Source: Enhygromyxa salina
GTDB lineage: Bacteria; Myxococcota_A; Polyangia; Nannocystales; Nannocystaceae
Length of the DNA: 64,000 bases
Reading direction: 5' to 3'
NCBI RefSeq assembly: GCF_002994615.1
Contig: NZ_PVNK01000146.1
Location: forward strand, 19,305-83,304
In this document: positions 16,833-24,763 of the stretch, piece after piece
Layout: the number at the start of each line of letters is the position of its first letter
Numbering within the stretch: position 1 is the stretch's first letter
The notes under the pieces: generated by a model
What the model was told of the DNA's origin: nothing
The model's database searches: none
What the model saw: only the letters and a program-made list of their open reading frames with translations
Made by a program: the position numbers and the translations under genes

Positions 16833-18806
16833 CTAGCGAATTTGACGCGTGATCAAGGTTCCGATGCCCTGCTCGGTGAACAGCTCGGCGACGAGGGCGT
16901 GGGGCATGCGGCCGTCGATCAGGTGGAGGGCGCCGAGGCCCTGGCGGGCGGCGTGCCGGGCGAAGGCGAGGTTCTCGTCGGCCTCGGTCGAGAAGCGCCC
17001 GCGGTCGAGCCCGACGAGGGCCTGGTCGGGCGTCAGCTCGCTGACGAGGCCGCCGGTGTCGCGCAGGCCCTGATCGTCGGCGAGGCTCAGCAGCTTGGCG
17101 ACGCCGAGGCGCACGGCGAGGGCGACGAGCTCGCCGGGGTCGGGCCGGGTCTGGACCAGCACGCAGGCCTGGCCGCGATCGAGGCGCGCGCCGATCCGCT
17201 CGGGATCGTGGGGGACCTGCGCGAGGTGGTAGGCGCCATCAGCGAAGTCCCGGCGGAGGCCGGCGAGGACCTCGAGGTCGGGCACGACCACGAGCACCCT
17301 CAGCTCGGCGCTGAGCATGAGCTCGAGATCCCGGGCGACGCTCGCGAGCAGCATCGGCTTGCGCGCGGCCGAGCCCGAGAGGTGGACCATCGCGCGCAGG
17401 CCGGTGAAGCGGCGCACGTAGGACAGCCCGTCGACGAGCAGCTGGTGCTTGAGGATCGGGGTGTACGAGGCCAGGGTCACGTTGCGGCCGACCTGGCCCT
17501 GGGCGTTGACCGTGACCTGAAGCGCCTCGTCGGCGTTGATGCGGACATAGTCGTAGGAGAAATCACAGCCGAGCGCGGTGAAGCTGCCGGGACCCTCGCC
17601 CACGCGCACGTCCCAGCGGACCGTGGGCTCGCGGAGGCGCCGGGCGAGCTCGCCCAGGTCGATGCCCTCGTCGGCGGCCCCGGCTGGACCCGCCGCTCCG
17701 ATCGCAGCCCCGCCGCGAACCAGCGGGATGCGCTGGGCGTCGATCTCGATCGCGGCCAGATCGAGCTCGAGGAAGCCGGCCTCGAGCGCGGCCTGGCCCG
17801 CGGCCGCGCCGAGCCGACCCCAGCCCGCGACCTCACCCGCGAACACGCTGCACTTGAACAGCGAGCTGCGACAGCAACCCCGGGCGATCGCCTTGGCGAT
17901 CGCGGCGTCGGGAGCCCCGCTGACGTGGACCTCGAGCAGGCGCGTGGCGCCCTCGCCGTCGCGCGCGACCTGCTCGGCGAGCGAGCGCAGCACGGCCTCG
18001 AGCGCGGCGCTGAAGCTCGCCCGGTCCGGCTCAGACTCGATCGCAACCCCGGCCTCACCGCTGGCGAGGGCGAGGACCGTGTCGTTGGTCGAGGTGTCGC
18101 CGTCGACGGTGATCGCGTTGAAGGTCGGCTCGGTCGCGTCGCGGAGCAGCTCGCGGAGCAGCTCGGGCTCGACCGCCGCGTCGGTGCACACGAAGCCGAG
18201 GGTCGTGGCCATGTTGGGGTGGATCATCCCCGAGCCCTTGGCGACGCCGAACAGCCGAACCACCTGGGGCTGGCCCTCGGCGTCGCGCAGTTGAAGCTCG
18301 GCGTGGGCGACCTTGGTCAGGGTGTCGGTCGTGAGGATCGCGCGGGCGAAGCCGCGCGGATCCTCGCCGAGCTCGGCGGACAAGCTCGGCATCGCCGCGG
18401 CGATCTTCTCGGGGTCGAGGGGCACGCCGATGACCCCGGTCGAGGAGGTCAAGATCGCCTCGGGCTTGGCCTCGAGGGCCGCGGCCGCGGCCGCGGCCAT
18501 CGCGAGGTTGACGGCGACCCCGGCCGCGCCGGTCATCGCGTTGGCGTTGCCGCTGTTGACCAGCACCGCCCGCACGCCGCTGGCCGGGAGCAGCTCGGCG
18601 CAGCGATCGACACAGGCCGCGCGGACCGGGTTGCGGGTGAACACGCCAGCCGCGTTGGCCCCCGCGCGGCTGGTGCAGCGGATGAGCCCGAGGTCCTTGC
18701 GCGAGCGCTTGATGCCCGCGTGGATGCCCGCGAATTCGAAGCCCTTGGGCAGGGGCACGGGGCCGTCGAGGGAGGTCGAGAGGCTGAGCTCGGTGGTGTC
18801 AGACAT
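16833..18806 (-). CDS. argJ: ArgJ ornithine acetyltransferase fused to degenerate ArgB-like domain
   Basis: Residues about 1-440 are ArgJ, which moves the acetyl group from N-acetylornithine to glutamate; the self-cleavage site is in KGSGMIHPNMATTLGFVCTD (cleavage before the first Thr of ATT, by family knowledge), and the NPVRAACVDR and NSGNANAMTG motifs are intact. Residues about 450-657 resemble an acetylglutamate-kinase-type fold: VDGLSYVRRF near 458 and a clear C-terminal block IDGRMPHALVAELF followed by TEQGIGTLI. However the kinase catalytic features are missing: the N-terminal Lys-Gly-Gly is VHLSG, there is no HGGG loop, and the ITDGM-Lys region reads GRFSTEADEN. At about 200 residues it is shorter than ArgB (~280). 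I infer a non-catalytic, perhaps arginine-sensing domain. The start ATG at 18806 overlaps argC by eight bases. Confidence 0.9.
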   Translation of the reverse strand: MSDTTELSLSTSLDGPVPLPKGFEFAGIHAGIKRSRKDLGLIRCTSRAGANAAGVFTRNPVRAACVDRCAELLPASGVRAVLVNSGNANAMTGAAGVAVNLAMAAAAAAALEAKPEAILTSSTGVIGVPLDPEKIAAAMPSLSAELGEDPRGFARAILTTDTLTKVAHAELQLRDAEGQPQVVRLFGVAKGSGMIHPNMATTLGFVCTDAAVEPELLRELLRDATEPTFNAITVDGDTSTNDTVLALASGEAGVAIESEPDRASFSAALEAVLRSLAEQVARDGEGATRLLEVHVSGAPDAAIAKAIARGCCRSSLFKCSVFAGEVAGWGRLGAAAGQAALEAGFLELDLAAIEIDAQRIPLVRGGAAIGAAGPAGAADEGIDLGELARRLREPTVRWDVRVGEGPGSFTALGCDFSYDYVRINADEALQVTVNAQGQVGRNVTLASYTPILKHQLLVDGLSYVRRFTGLRAMVHLSGSAARKPMLLASVARDLELMLSAELRVLVVVPDLEVLAGLRRDFADGAYHLAQVPHDPERIGARLDRGQACVLVQTRPDPGELVALAVRLGVAKLLSLADDQGLRDTGGLVSELTPDQALVGLDRGRFSTEADENLAFARHAARQGLGALHLIDGRMPHALVAELFTEQGIGTLITRQIR

Positions 18807-19797
18807 GGTCGCTCGGGGGCAAGAGAGGGGGGCGGACGAGGGAGGCAAAGGTTCGCGGCGTGCCGGAGGGCGAGTCCGCGAGCGGCGGCGGCAGGCCGAG
18901 GCCCGGCTCGAGGCCAAGCCACAGATTGAGGTTGTGCAGCGCCAAGCTGGCGGCGCCGCGCATGAGGTTGTCGATGCTCGCTAACACGGGGACCAGATCG
19001 CTGCGCGCGGCCGGACCGACGGCGATCAGCGCCTGGTGGCTGCCGACCACGTGGCCGAGGCCGAGGCCCTGGCCGGGCTGCTCGAGCACGCTGACCCACG
19101 GGTGCGCGGCGTAGTGATCGACGAGCGCCTCGCGCAGCTGCTCGGGGCCGACGCGGGGCTCGACGAAGCTGGTCACCAACATCCCGCGGACGATCGGCAG
19201 CAGCTGGGTCACGAAATTGATCGTCGCCCCGCCGCCGAGGTGGTGCTCGATCTCCGGTATGTGGCGGTGCTCGCCGACCTTGTAGGGGAAGCTGTTGCCG
19301 GTGAGGTTGCAAAAGTGCAGGTGCTCGGCGACGCCCTTGCCGGCCCCCGACGCCCCGCTGGTTCCGAGCACCGCGATGTGGCGCGGGTGGATCAGCTCGC
19401 GCTCGATCAGCGGACGCAGGCTCAGCAAGGTCGCGGTCGGGTAGCAGCCCGGGTTGGCGACGAAGCGCGCGTCAGCTGGGGGCGCGCCGAACAGCTCGGG
19501 CAGCCCGTAGTGGACCTCGGGATCGCGGCGGCGCGCGTCGGACAGATCGAGGATCCTCGCGGCGCCGAGCTCGACCAGCGCCGCCGTCCACTGCGTCGCC
19601 GGCTCATGGGGGAGGGCGAGGGCGACCACGTCACATCGACGCAGCTGCTCGCGGGACGCGCGGTCGAGATCACCCGGCGAGCGAGCCTTGACGATCCACG
19701 GCGAGATGCATGGATGATGCATCGTGAGCGCATGGAGAGCCTGGCCTGCGTAGCCTGATGCTCCCACGATGCCGAGCTTGAACTGTTCTTGGGCCAC
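18799..19797 (-). CDS. argC: N-acetyl-gamma-glutamyl-phosphate reductase
   Basis: ArgC makes N-acetylglutamate semialdehyde by NADPH-dependent reduction. The 332-residue protein has the N-terminal dinucleotide-binding motif GIVGASGYAGQAL, the catalytic Cys in ANPGCYPTATLLSL, and the TSGASGAGKG region typical of the family. The start is GTG at 19797 (MAQEQFKLGIVG). It overlaps argJ, making argC-argJ-argR one transcription unit. The last ~35 residues (LEPGLGLPPPLADSPSGTP and beyond) are an extension after the usual C-terminus. Confidence 0.95.
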   Translation of the reverse strand: MAQEQFKLGIVGASGYAGQALHALTMHHPCISPWIVKARSPGDLDRASREQLRRCDVVALALPHEPATQWTAALVELGAARILDLSDARRRDPEVHYGLPELFGAPPADARFVANPGCYPTATLLSLRPLIERELIHPRHIAVLGTSGASGAGKGVAEHLHFCNLTGNSFPYKVGEHRHIPEIEHHLGGGATINFVTQLLPIVRGMLVTSFVEPRVGPEQLREALVDHYAAHPWVSVLEQPGQGLGLGHVVGSHQALIAVGPAARSDLVPVLASIDNLMRGAASLALHNLNLWLGLEPGLGLPPPLADSPSGTPRTFASLVRPPLLPPSDHV

Positions 19798-19873
19798 TTG
19801 AGTGGCCGTTTATCTTGACGCATGGCCAACCGCAAGGCTCGCCGTGCACATGCAGCATAGATGCATAGTATGC
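19792..19873 (-). promoter_or_regulatory. putative argC operon control region
   Basis: A short hairpin (GGCCACT, two bases, AGTGGCC; 19792-19807) overlaps the argC GTG start, and a cluster of TGCAT/ATGCA/TATGC half-sites lies at 19848-19873. The latter is the best place in the intergenic DNA for ArgR binding, but it does not match the 18-bp ARG-box consensus well. Confidence 0.3.
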
Positions 19874-19967
19874 GGGATCGGCAGCATCGAGGGCCCGCGG
19901 GTAGGGCGCTGAAGCGGAGTTCGTGAGCTGGCAGACATCGAGGCGCTTTTGCGCCAAGATTTTGGCC

Positions 19968-19995
19968 TTGACTCGCCGATGCGCTCGGGTAGAGT
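19968..19995 (+). promoter_or_regulatory. sigma-70-type promoter of tRNA-Gly
   Basis: TTGACT (19968-19973) and TAGAGT (19990-19995) are separated by 16 bp and lie 12 bp before the mature tRNA 5' end. Both boxes match the housekeeping consensus well. Confidence 0.6.
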
Positions 19996-20007
19996 TCGCG
20001 CCCTGAC

Positions 20008-20080
20008 GCGGGAATAGCTCAGTTGGTAGAGCGCAACCTTGCCAAGGTTGAAGTCGCGAGTTCGAGTCTCGTTTCCCGCT
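20008..20080 (+). tRNA. tRNA-Gly (GCC)
   Basis: The sequence folds as a tRNA: acceptor arm GCGGGAA (20008-20014) pairs with TTCCCGC (20073-20079), the D-arm has AGCTCAGTTGGTAGAGC, the anticodon stem CAACC/GGTTG encloses loop TTGCCAA with anticodon GCC (20041-20043), and the T-arm holds TTCGAGTCT. The discriminator base is T80 and CCA is not encoded. It stands alone, with its own promoter and terminator. Confidence 0.97.
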
Positions 20081-20082
20081 CA

Positions 20083-20105
20083 AGCCCGGTTCTGCCGGGC
20101 TTTTT
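20083..20105 (+). terminator. intrinsic terminator of tRNA-Gly
   Basis: Stem AGCCCGG / CCGGGCT with a five-base loop is followed by TTTTTC, three bases after the tRNA. Strong Rho-independent terminator shape. Confidence 0.85.
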
Positions 20106-20160
20106 CATTGGTTCACCCGCTCCTGCGGAAACCCCGGATCAGCTCGAGGGTTGCGCGCAA

Positions 20161-20772
20161 ATGCGAGCGCGGATAGCCTCCCCCGCGGACGTGCGTCTCG
20201 CTTCTCCACATCGGCCGGCGTCGCCGGCTCCCGGCTCGGATTTGGGTCGGTCCCTGAGCGCGGTCCTGCGCCTGCTCGGCGCCGGGCTGATGCTGCTCGC
20301 GCTGCTCGTCCCGCGGGCCGAGGCCGAGGCCGCCGCGCCCTCGGCCGAGTACCTGCCCTACGGGCAGGGCGTGCACGGTGAGGGCGGCGCGTGTGGGGAG
20401 AGCCAGCAAGAGGAGCTGGTCGACTGCGGCGCCTCGCTCCACGAGATGCTCGACGAGCCCCTGGCGATCGCGCTGCTGCGGGCCCTCGACGTCCGCATGA
20501 CCGAGAAGGCCTGCAACGATCTGCTCGCCGACATCTGGGCCCAGCAAAGCTGCCAGGCCGAGGGCCGCGACTGCGGCAAGATGAATTCCGCCGCGCCTGC
20601 ACCCCCGGCCCCCAAGCTCGCGTCGAGCTCGTCGAGCGCGCGCTCGAGCTGGGCCACGATCGGTCTGGCTGGTGACGACGCTCGCAGCCCCGGCTTCAAC
20701 ACGCAGCTGCGCGGACCGAGCTCACGCGATCTCCAGCCTCCTGTTCCGCCGCCCAGGCTCCTGGGTCACTGA
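20161..20772 (+). CDS. secreted Cys-containing protein, unknown function
   Basis: The 203-residue product has a Ser/Pro/Arg-rich start, a hydrophobic signal-like segment (VLRLLGAGLMLLALLVPRAEA, about residues 38-58) and a short mature region with six Cys (GACGE, VDCGA, KACND, QSCQA, RDCGK) followed by a Ser/Pro-rich tail. The ATG at 20161 is the first after the tRNA terminator. It lies 150 bp before the DsbA gene group on the same strand and could be one of its substrates (inference). No known family recognised. Confidence 0.6.
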   Translation: MRARIASPADVRLASPHRPASPAPGSDLGRSLSAVLRLLGAGLMLLALLVPRAEAEAAAPSAEYLPYGQGVHGEGGACGESQQEELVDCGASLHEMLDEPLAIALLRALDVRMTEKACNDLLADIWAQQSCQAEGRDCGKMNSAAPAPPAPKLASSSSSARSSWATIGLAGDDARSPGFNTQLRGPSSRDLQPPVPPPRLLGH

Positions 20773-20922
20773 TTGTTCTTCACCGCGCTCACTCAGGATC
20801 CAAGCGGGATCCGAGCTCGAGCAGCGGTGAGGGGACCGGTCGAGTCACGCTCGACCTGAAGTGACGTGAGCGCCCGAGTCGACTCGATCGGGCCACCTAG
20901 CAGCACATGACGGCGAACACCC

Positions 20923-22419
20923 ATGACACGAGCACCTAGCTCCTCCCTCTCGAGGATTGGCCTGCTATTGGCCCTAATCGGGCCGCTGGCGGCCTGTCCT
21001 GCCAAACCTGACAAGCAACAAGCGGCGGTCGACATCGACCTGCGTCGCTTCGTGGTCAACGTCGAGGACGGCGACTACGCGATCGGCGGTGAGCAGCCGC
21101 TGGTCACGATCGTGCTGTGGTCCGACTACGCGTGCGCCCCGTGTGGGCGCAGCTGGGCCGTCATGAAGCACCTCGTCGAGGACTACGGCGAGGATCTTCG
21201 CGTCGTCTACCGGGCCGGGACCGTGCCGGGCTTTCAGCACGGCGAGCGCGCGGCCGAGGCCGCGTTCGCGGCCGGCGGTCAGGGCAAGTTCTGGGACATG
21301 CACTGGCGCCTGTTCGAGCACCCGGACGACTTCTCGCGCCCGGTCTTGCGCAAGCACGCCGAGGCGATCGGCCTCGACGTCCCGCAGTTCATGGACGATC
21401 TCGACACCGGGCGCTACGCGGCCCCGCGCGTCCGCGATCGTCGCCAGGCCGCCGCGCTCGGCTTGAGCCCGCTGCCCGCCGCGTTCGCCAACGGCCTGTT
21501 CGTGCTCGGCTTCAAGGACGAGGCTGGCTGGCACGCGCTCATCGACCGCGAGATCGCCAGCGCGCGCAAGATGATGCAAGAGGGCATCAAGCGCGCCGAC
21601 GTCTACGCGGAATTCATGAAGACCGCCAAGCGCGGCCGCGTCGACGACAACGACGAGGCCAAGCGCCTCCAGGCCGAGCGCGCGGCCGCGGCCGCCGCTG
21701 CCGAGCCCGCGAAGCTCGACAGCCCCGACGCCCGGCAACGCTACGCGATCCCGACCGGGGCCGCGGGCTTCGGGCCGGCAGACGCGCCGGTCGTGCTCGT
21801 CGAGTTCATCGACTACGAGTGCCCCTACTGCCGCAAGGCCCACACCGAGGTCGTGCCTGCGCTGCGCGAGCAGTACCCGGACGATCTCCGCGTCGAGATT
21901 CGCCACCTGCCGCTGGAGATCCACCCGGCCGCCGCCGCGGCGGCCCGGGCCGCGATCACGGCCGGCGAGCAGGGCAAGTTTGGCGAGTACCACGAGCGCC
22001 TGTTCGCCGATGATCGCGGCGCGATGGTGTTCTCGACCTTCGTGCGCGTGGCCGAGGAGCTCGGCCTCGACGTCGAACGGTTCAAGCGCGACTTCCAGAC
22101 CCGCGAGGTCTCGGACGCGCTCGCAGCCGACGTGCTCCTGGCTCGCTATCTCGGCGTCCAGGGCACGCCCGGCTTCTTCGTCAACGGTCGCTACGTCGAC
22201 GGGGTCCGCAGCGCGGAGACCTTCACGACGATCATCGACGAGGAGCTCGAGCGCGCCAAGCAGCTCGAGGCAGACGGCACGGCTCGCGCCGAGCTCCACG
22301 ACGCGCTCATGCGCGAGGCCCTCGGGGCCGACCAATTCCCGAACGCGCACCTCGAGGTCGCGCAACCCACTCACCCCCAACAAGACCCCGCGTCGGCCGG
22401 CAGCGCCGACCAACCCTGA
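20923..22419 (+). CDS. lipoprotein with two DsbA-fold thioredoxin modules
   Basis: The 498-residue protein begins with a lipoprotein signal (LLLALIGPLAAC, Cys near 25). Module 1 (about 45-255) has active site CAPC at 71-74 and a weak cis-Pro region LPAAFANG. Module 2 (about 270-480) has CPYC at 300-303 and cis-Pro TPGFFVNG. These are DsbA/Thioredoxin_4-type modules expected to act in the periplasm as thiol oxidants or isomerases. Each module ends in a similar helical tail (I-D-E/R-E...A...G...RAD-Y/H) seen in the next genes too, which shows they arose by duplication. Module 1 may be specialised because its active site and cis-Pro motif are atypical. First of four redox genes on the strand. 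Confidence 0.88.
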   Translation: MTRAPSSSLSRIGLLLALIGPLAACPAKPDKQQAAVDIDLRRFVVNVEDGDYAIGGEQPLVTIVLWSDYACAPCGRSWAVMKHLVEDYGEDLRVVYRAGTVPGFQHGERAAEAAFAAGGQGKFWDMHWRLFEHPDDFSRPVLRKHAEAIGLDVPQFMDDLDTGRYAAPRVRDRRQAAALGLSPLPAAFANGLFVLGFKDEAGWHALIDREIASARKMMQEGIKRADVYAEFMKTAKRGRVDDNDEAKRLQAERAAAAAAAEPAKLDSPDARQRYAIPTGAAGFGPADAPVVLVEFIDYECPYCRKAHTEVVPALREQYPDDLRVEIRHLPLEIHPAAAAAARAAITAGEQGKFGEYHERLFADDRGAMVFSTFVRVAEELGLDVERFKRDFQTREVSDALAADVLLARYLGVQGTPGFFVNGRYVDGVRSAETFTTIIDEELERAKQLEADGTARAELHDALMREALGADQFPNAHLEVAQPTHPQQDPASAGSADQP

Positions 22420-22463
22420 ACCAACCAGACCCCGGGCCCCAGGCCCCCACGAGGACAACCATC

Positions 22464-24527
22464 ATGAAGCGTTTTGCACTTCGAACCCTCATCGCCGCCG
22501 GCCTCCTGTTCGGCTTCGGCGCGACCGCGACCGTCGGCTGCGTCGCGCCCCCCGCCAAGACCGGCGCCGCCGCGCAGACCGGCGGCACCTTCGTGACCAT
22601 GGACGAGGTCGACGCCTCGATGAACGACAAGGTCACGGGCGATCGCTACCAGATCACCTACGAGAAGGACGACATGTGGAAGGGCGCCCCCGACGGCGCG
22701 CTCGTCACGATCGTCGAGTACTCGGACTTTCAGTGCCCCTACTGCTCGCGCCTGACCAACTCGCTCAAGCAGGTCGCCGAGGAGTACCCCGACGACGTCC
22801 GCATCGTGTTCAAGCACTTCCCGCTGGCCATGCACCCCCAGGCCAAGCCGGCGTCCGAGGCCGTGCTCGCCGCCCACGCCCAGGGCAAGGGCTGGGAGCT
22901 CCACGACCTGGTGTTCGACAACGCCCGCAAGCTCAGCAACGAGGATCTGCTCAGCTACGCCGAGCAGGTCGGCGTGCCGGACATGGCCAAGTTCAAGCAG
23001 GATCTCGAGAACCACACCTACGCCGCGCAGATCGACGCCGATCTCGCCCAGGGCAAGAAATTCGGGATCGGCTCGACGCCGAGCTTCTTCATCAACGGCA
23101 GGCCTGAGCGCGGGACCAAGAGCCCCGAGCAGCTCAAGACCATGATCGAGAAGGAGAAGGAGATGGCCCAGGCGCTGCTCGACGCCGGGTCCAAGAAGTC
23201 CGAGATCTACGCCCGGATCATGAAGGCGGCCAAGACCGAGCGCGCCGCGCCCGAGCGGCCCAAGAGCCAGAAGGGCCAGCAGGGCAAGGCCCGGCCCGGC
23301 AAGCCCGACCCGAGCAAGAACTACGCGGTCCCGACCGACAGCCGCCCGCAAAAGGGTGAAGACGGCGCGCTCGTGACGATCGTCGAGTACTCGGACTTCG
23401 AGTGCCCCTACTGCCGCAAGGTCCTGCCGACGCTGGAGAAGATCGAGGAGACCTTCGGCGACGACGTCCGCGTGGTCTTCCGCCAGCAGCCGCTGCCGAT
23501 GCACAAGCAGGCCAAGCCCGCGGCCCTCGCCGCCCTCGCGGCCCATCGCCAGGGCAAGTTCTGGGAGATGCACGACGCGCTGTTCGCCAAGGCCGAGACC
23601 CGGGCGCTCAACGAGCAGACCTACGGTGAGCTCGCCGCCCAGTTCGGCCTCGACATCGAGAAGTTCAACGCCGATCGCAAGGATCCCGAGCTCGCCAAGA
23701 TGATCGAGGAGGATCAGAAGATCGCGATGCAGTTCGGCGCGGGCGGGACCCCGGCCTTCTTCGTCAACGGTCGGCCGCTGTCGGGCGCCCAGCCCTACGA
23801 GGCCTTCGAGGCCGTGATCAACCAGGAGATGGCCAAGGCCAAGGCCTACATGGCCGAGAACAAGGTCGAGCCCGAGAAGCTCTACGAGGAGATGTCGAAG
23901 GGCTGGGAGACCGAGGTCAAGGCCCCGCCGGTCGCCGACCACGTCCGGCGCCAGATCCCCGTTGATACCCTCGCGGGCAAGGGCAACCTGAAGGACCCGA
24001 AGCTGACGATCGTCGAGTGCTCCGACTTCGACTGCCCCTACTGCACGCGTGGGGCCGAGCTCGTCAAGCAGATCTTCGAGCACCCGGACTACAAGGACAT
24101 CACGGCGTTCTACTTCGCCAACTTCCCGCTGCCGATGCACAAGAACGCCGAGGGGGCGCACCTCGCCGCGATCGCGGCTGGCAACCAGGGCAAGTTCTTC
24201 GAGATGCATGACCTGTTGTTCGCGGATCGCAGCAAGCGGTCCGAGAGCGACTTCCGCGACATGGCCACCCAGCTCGGCCTCGACGTCGAGAAGTTCATGG
24301 CCGACTGGAAGGACCCGGCGACCAAGGAGAAGATCGCCGCCGACAAGGCCCTGTGCGCCAAAAACGGCGTGTCCGGGACCCCGAACTTCTTCGTCAACGG
24401 CCGCTCGATGCGCGGCGCCGTGCCGATGAAGATGGCCGAGGTCGTGTTCAAGGAGGAGCTCGCTGGCGGGTTCGAGGCCGCCGAGGCCAAGAAGAAGGAC
24501 GCCAAGGCCGAGAAGAAGGACGACTAG
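22464..24527 (+). CDS. lipoprotein with three tandem DsbA-fold modules
   Basis: The 687-residue product has a lipoprotein signal (AGLLFGFGATATVGC) and three thioredoxin-like modules with CPYC at 91-94, 314-317 and 524-527. Each contains the DsbA set: a hydrophobic strand before the CxxC (LVTIVEYSDF), HFPL/QQPLPMH after it, a QGKFWEMHD helix, and a cis-Pro motif (TPSFFING, TPAFFVNG, TPNFFVNG). Modules 1 and 2 carry the helical tail (MIEKEKEMAQALLDAG; VINQEMAKAKAYMAEN); module 3 ends early in a Lys/Asp/Glu-rich tail. Module 3 has an extra Cys just before its active site (VECSDFDCPYC). The ATG follows GAGGA. Three DsbA domains in one chain is unusual; single-domain DsbA proteins are about 200 residues. 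Confidence 0.9.
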   Translation: MKRFALRTLIAAGLLFGFGATATVGCVAPPAKTGAAAQTGGTFVTMDEVDASMNDKVTGDRYQITYEKDDMWKGAPDGALVTIVEYSDFQCPYCSRLTNSLKQVAEEYPDDVRIVFKHFPLAMHPQAKPASEAVLAAHAQGKGWELHDLVFDNARKLSNEDLLSYAEQVGVPDMAKFKQDLENHTYAAQIDADLAQGKKFGIGSTPSFFINGRPERGTKSPEQLKTMIEKEKEMAQALLDAGSKKSEIYARIMKAAKTERAAPERPKSQKGQQGKARPGKPDPSKNYAVPTDSRPQKGEDGALVTIVEYSDFECPYCRKVLPTLEKIEETFGDDVRVVFRQQPLPMHKQAKPAALAALAAHRQGKFWEMHDALFAKAETRALNEQTYGELAAQFGLDIEKFNADRKDPELAKMIEEDQKIAMQFGAGGTPAFFVNGRPLSGAQPYEAFEAVINQEMAKAKAYMAENKVEPEKLYEEMSKGWETEVKAPPVADHVRRQIPVDTLAGKGNLKDPKLTIVECSDFDCPYCTRGAELVKQIFEHPDYKDITAFYFANFPLPMHKNAEGAHLAAIAAGNQGKFFEMHDLLFADRSKRSESDFRDMATQLGLDVEKFMADWKDPATKEKIAADKALCAKNGVSGTPNFFVNGRSMRGAVPMKMAEVVFKEELAGGFEAAEAKKKDAKAEKKDD

Positions 24528-24615
24528 CCGCCAGGAGCCTGTGGTGCGATGCACCGTCACGCCTCGCGGCGTGAGGCATTGCACCATGGGGCCCTCCCAC
24601 GGTTTCGCCGTGACC

Positions 24616-24643
24616 CGCCGGACCGGTGCGCACCGGTCCGGCG
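24616..24643. repeat. 28-bp perfect palindrome
   Basis: A gapless inverted repeat centred on GCGC, core CCGGACCGGTGCG, in the 236-bp gap between the second and third DsbA genes. It is the first of two adjacent strong secondary structures. Confidence 0.75.
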
Positions 24644-24647
24644 CGGT

Positions 24648-24694
24648 CCTGCCGAGCCCAGATCGGGACACAACCCCGATCTGGGCTCGGCAGG
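24648..24694. promoter_or_regulatory. 20-bp-arm hairpin between DsbA genes
   Basis: Perfect 20-bp arms (24648-24667 and 24675-24694) flank the loop acacaac. No T-run follows, so it may be a bidirectional Rho-dependent end, an RNA-processing or stability element, or an operator. It would separate expression of the first two DsbA genes from the third. Confidence 0.6.
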
Positions 24695-24763
24695 GCTGCG
24701 CAGGCCCGCGCCAGACAGTAAGCTGCCGCGACCCCAGACCGGGGCTGCGAGTCGGAGTCAGAC

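Noticed and set aside
16494..18929. 811-codon plus-strand open frame
   Set aside because: Antisense to argR and argJ, which have complete family motifs.
22371..24671. 766-codon minus-strand open frame
   Set aside because: Antisense to the triple-DsbA gene; rich in Leu/Gly/Val/His but lacks any domain signature.
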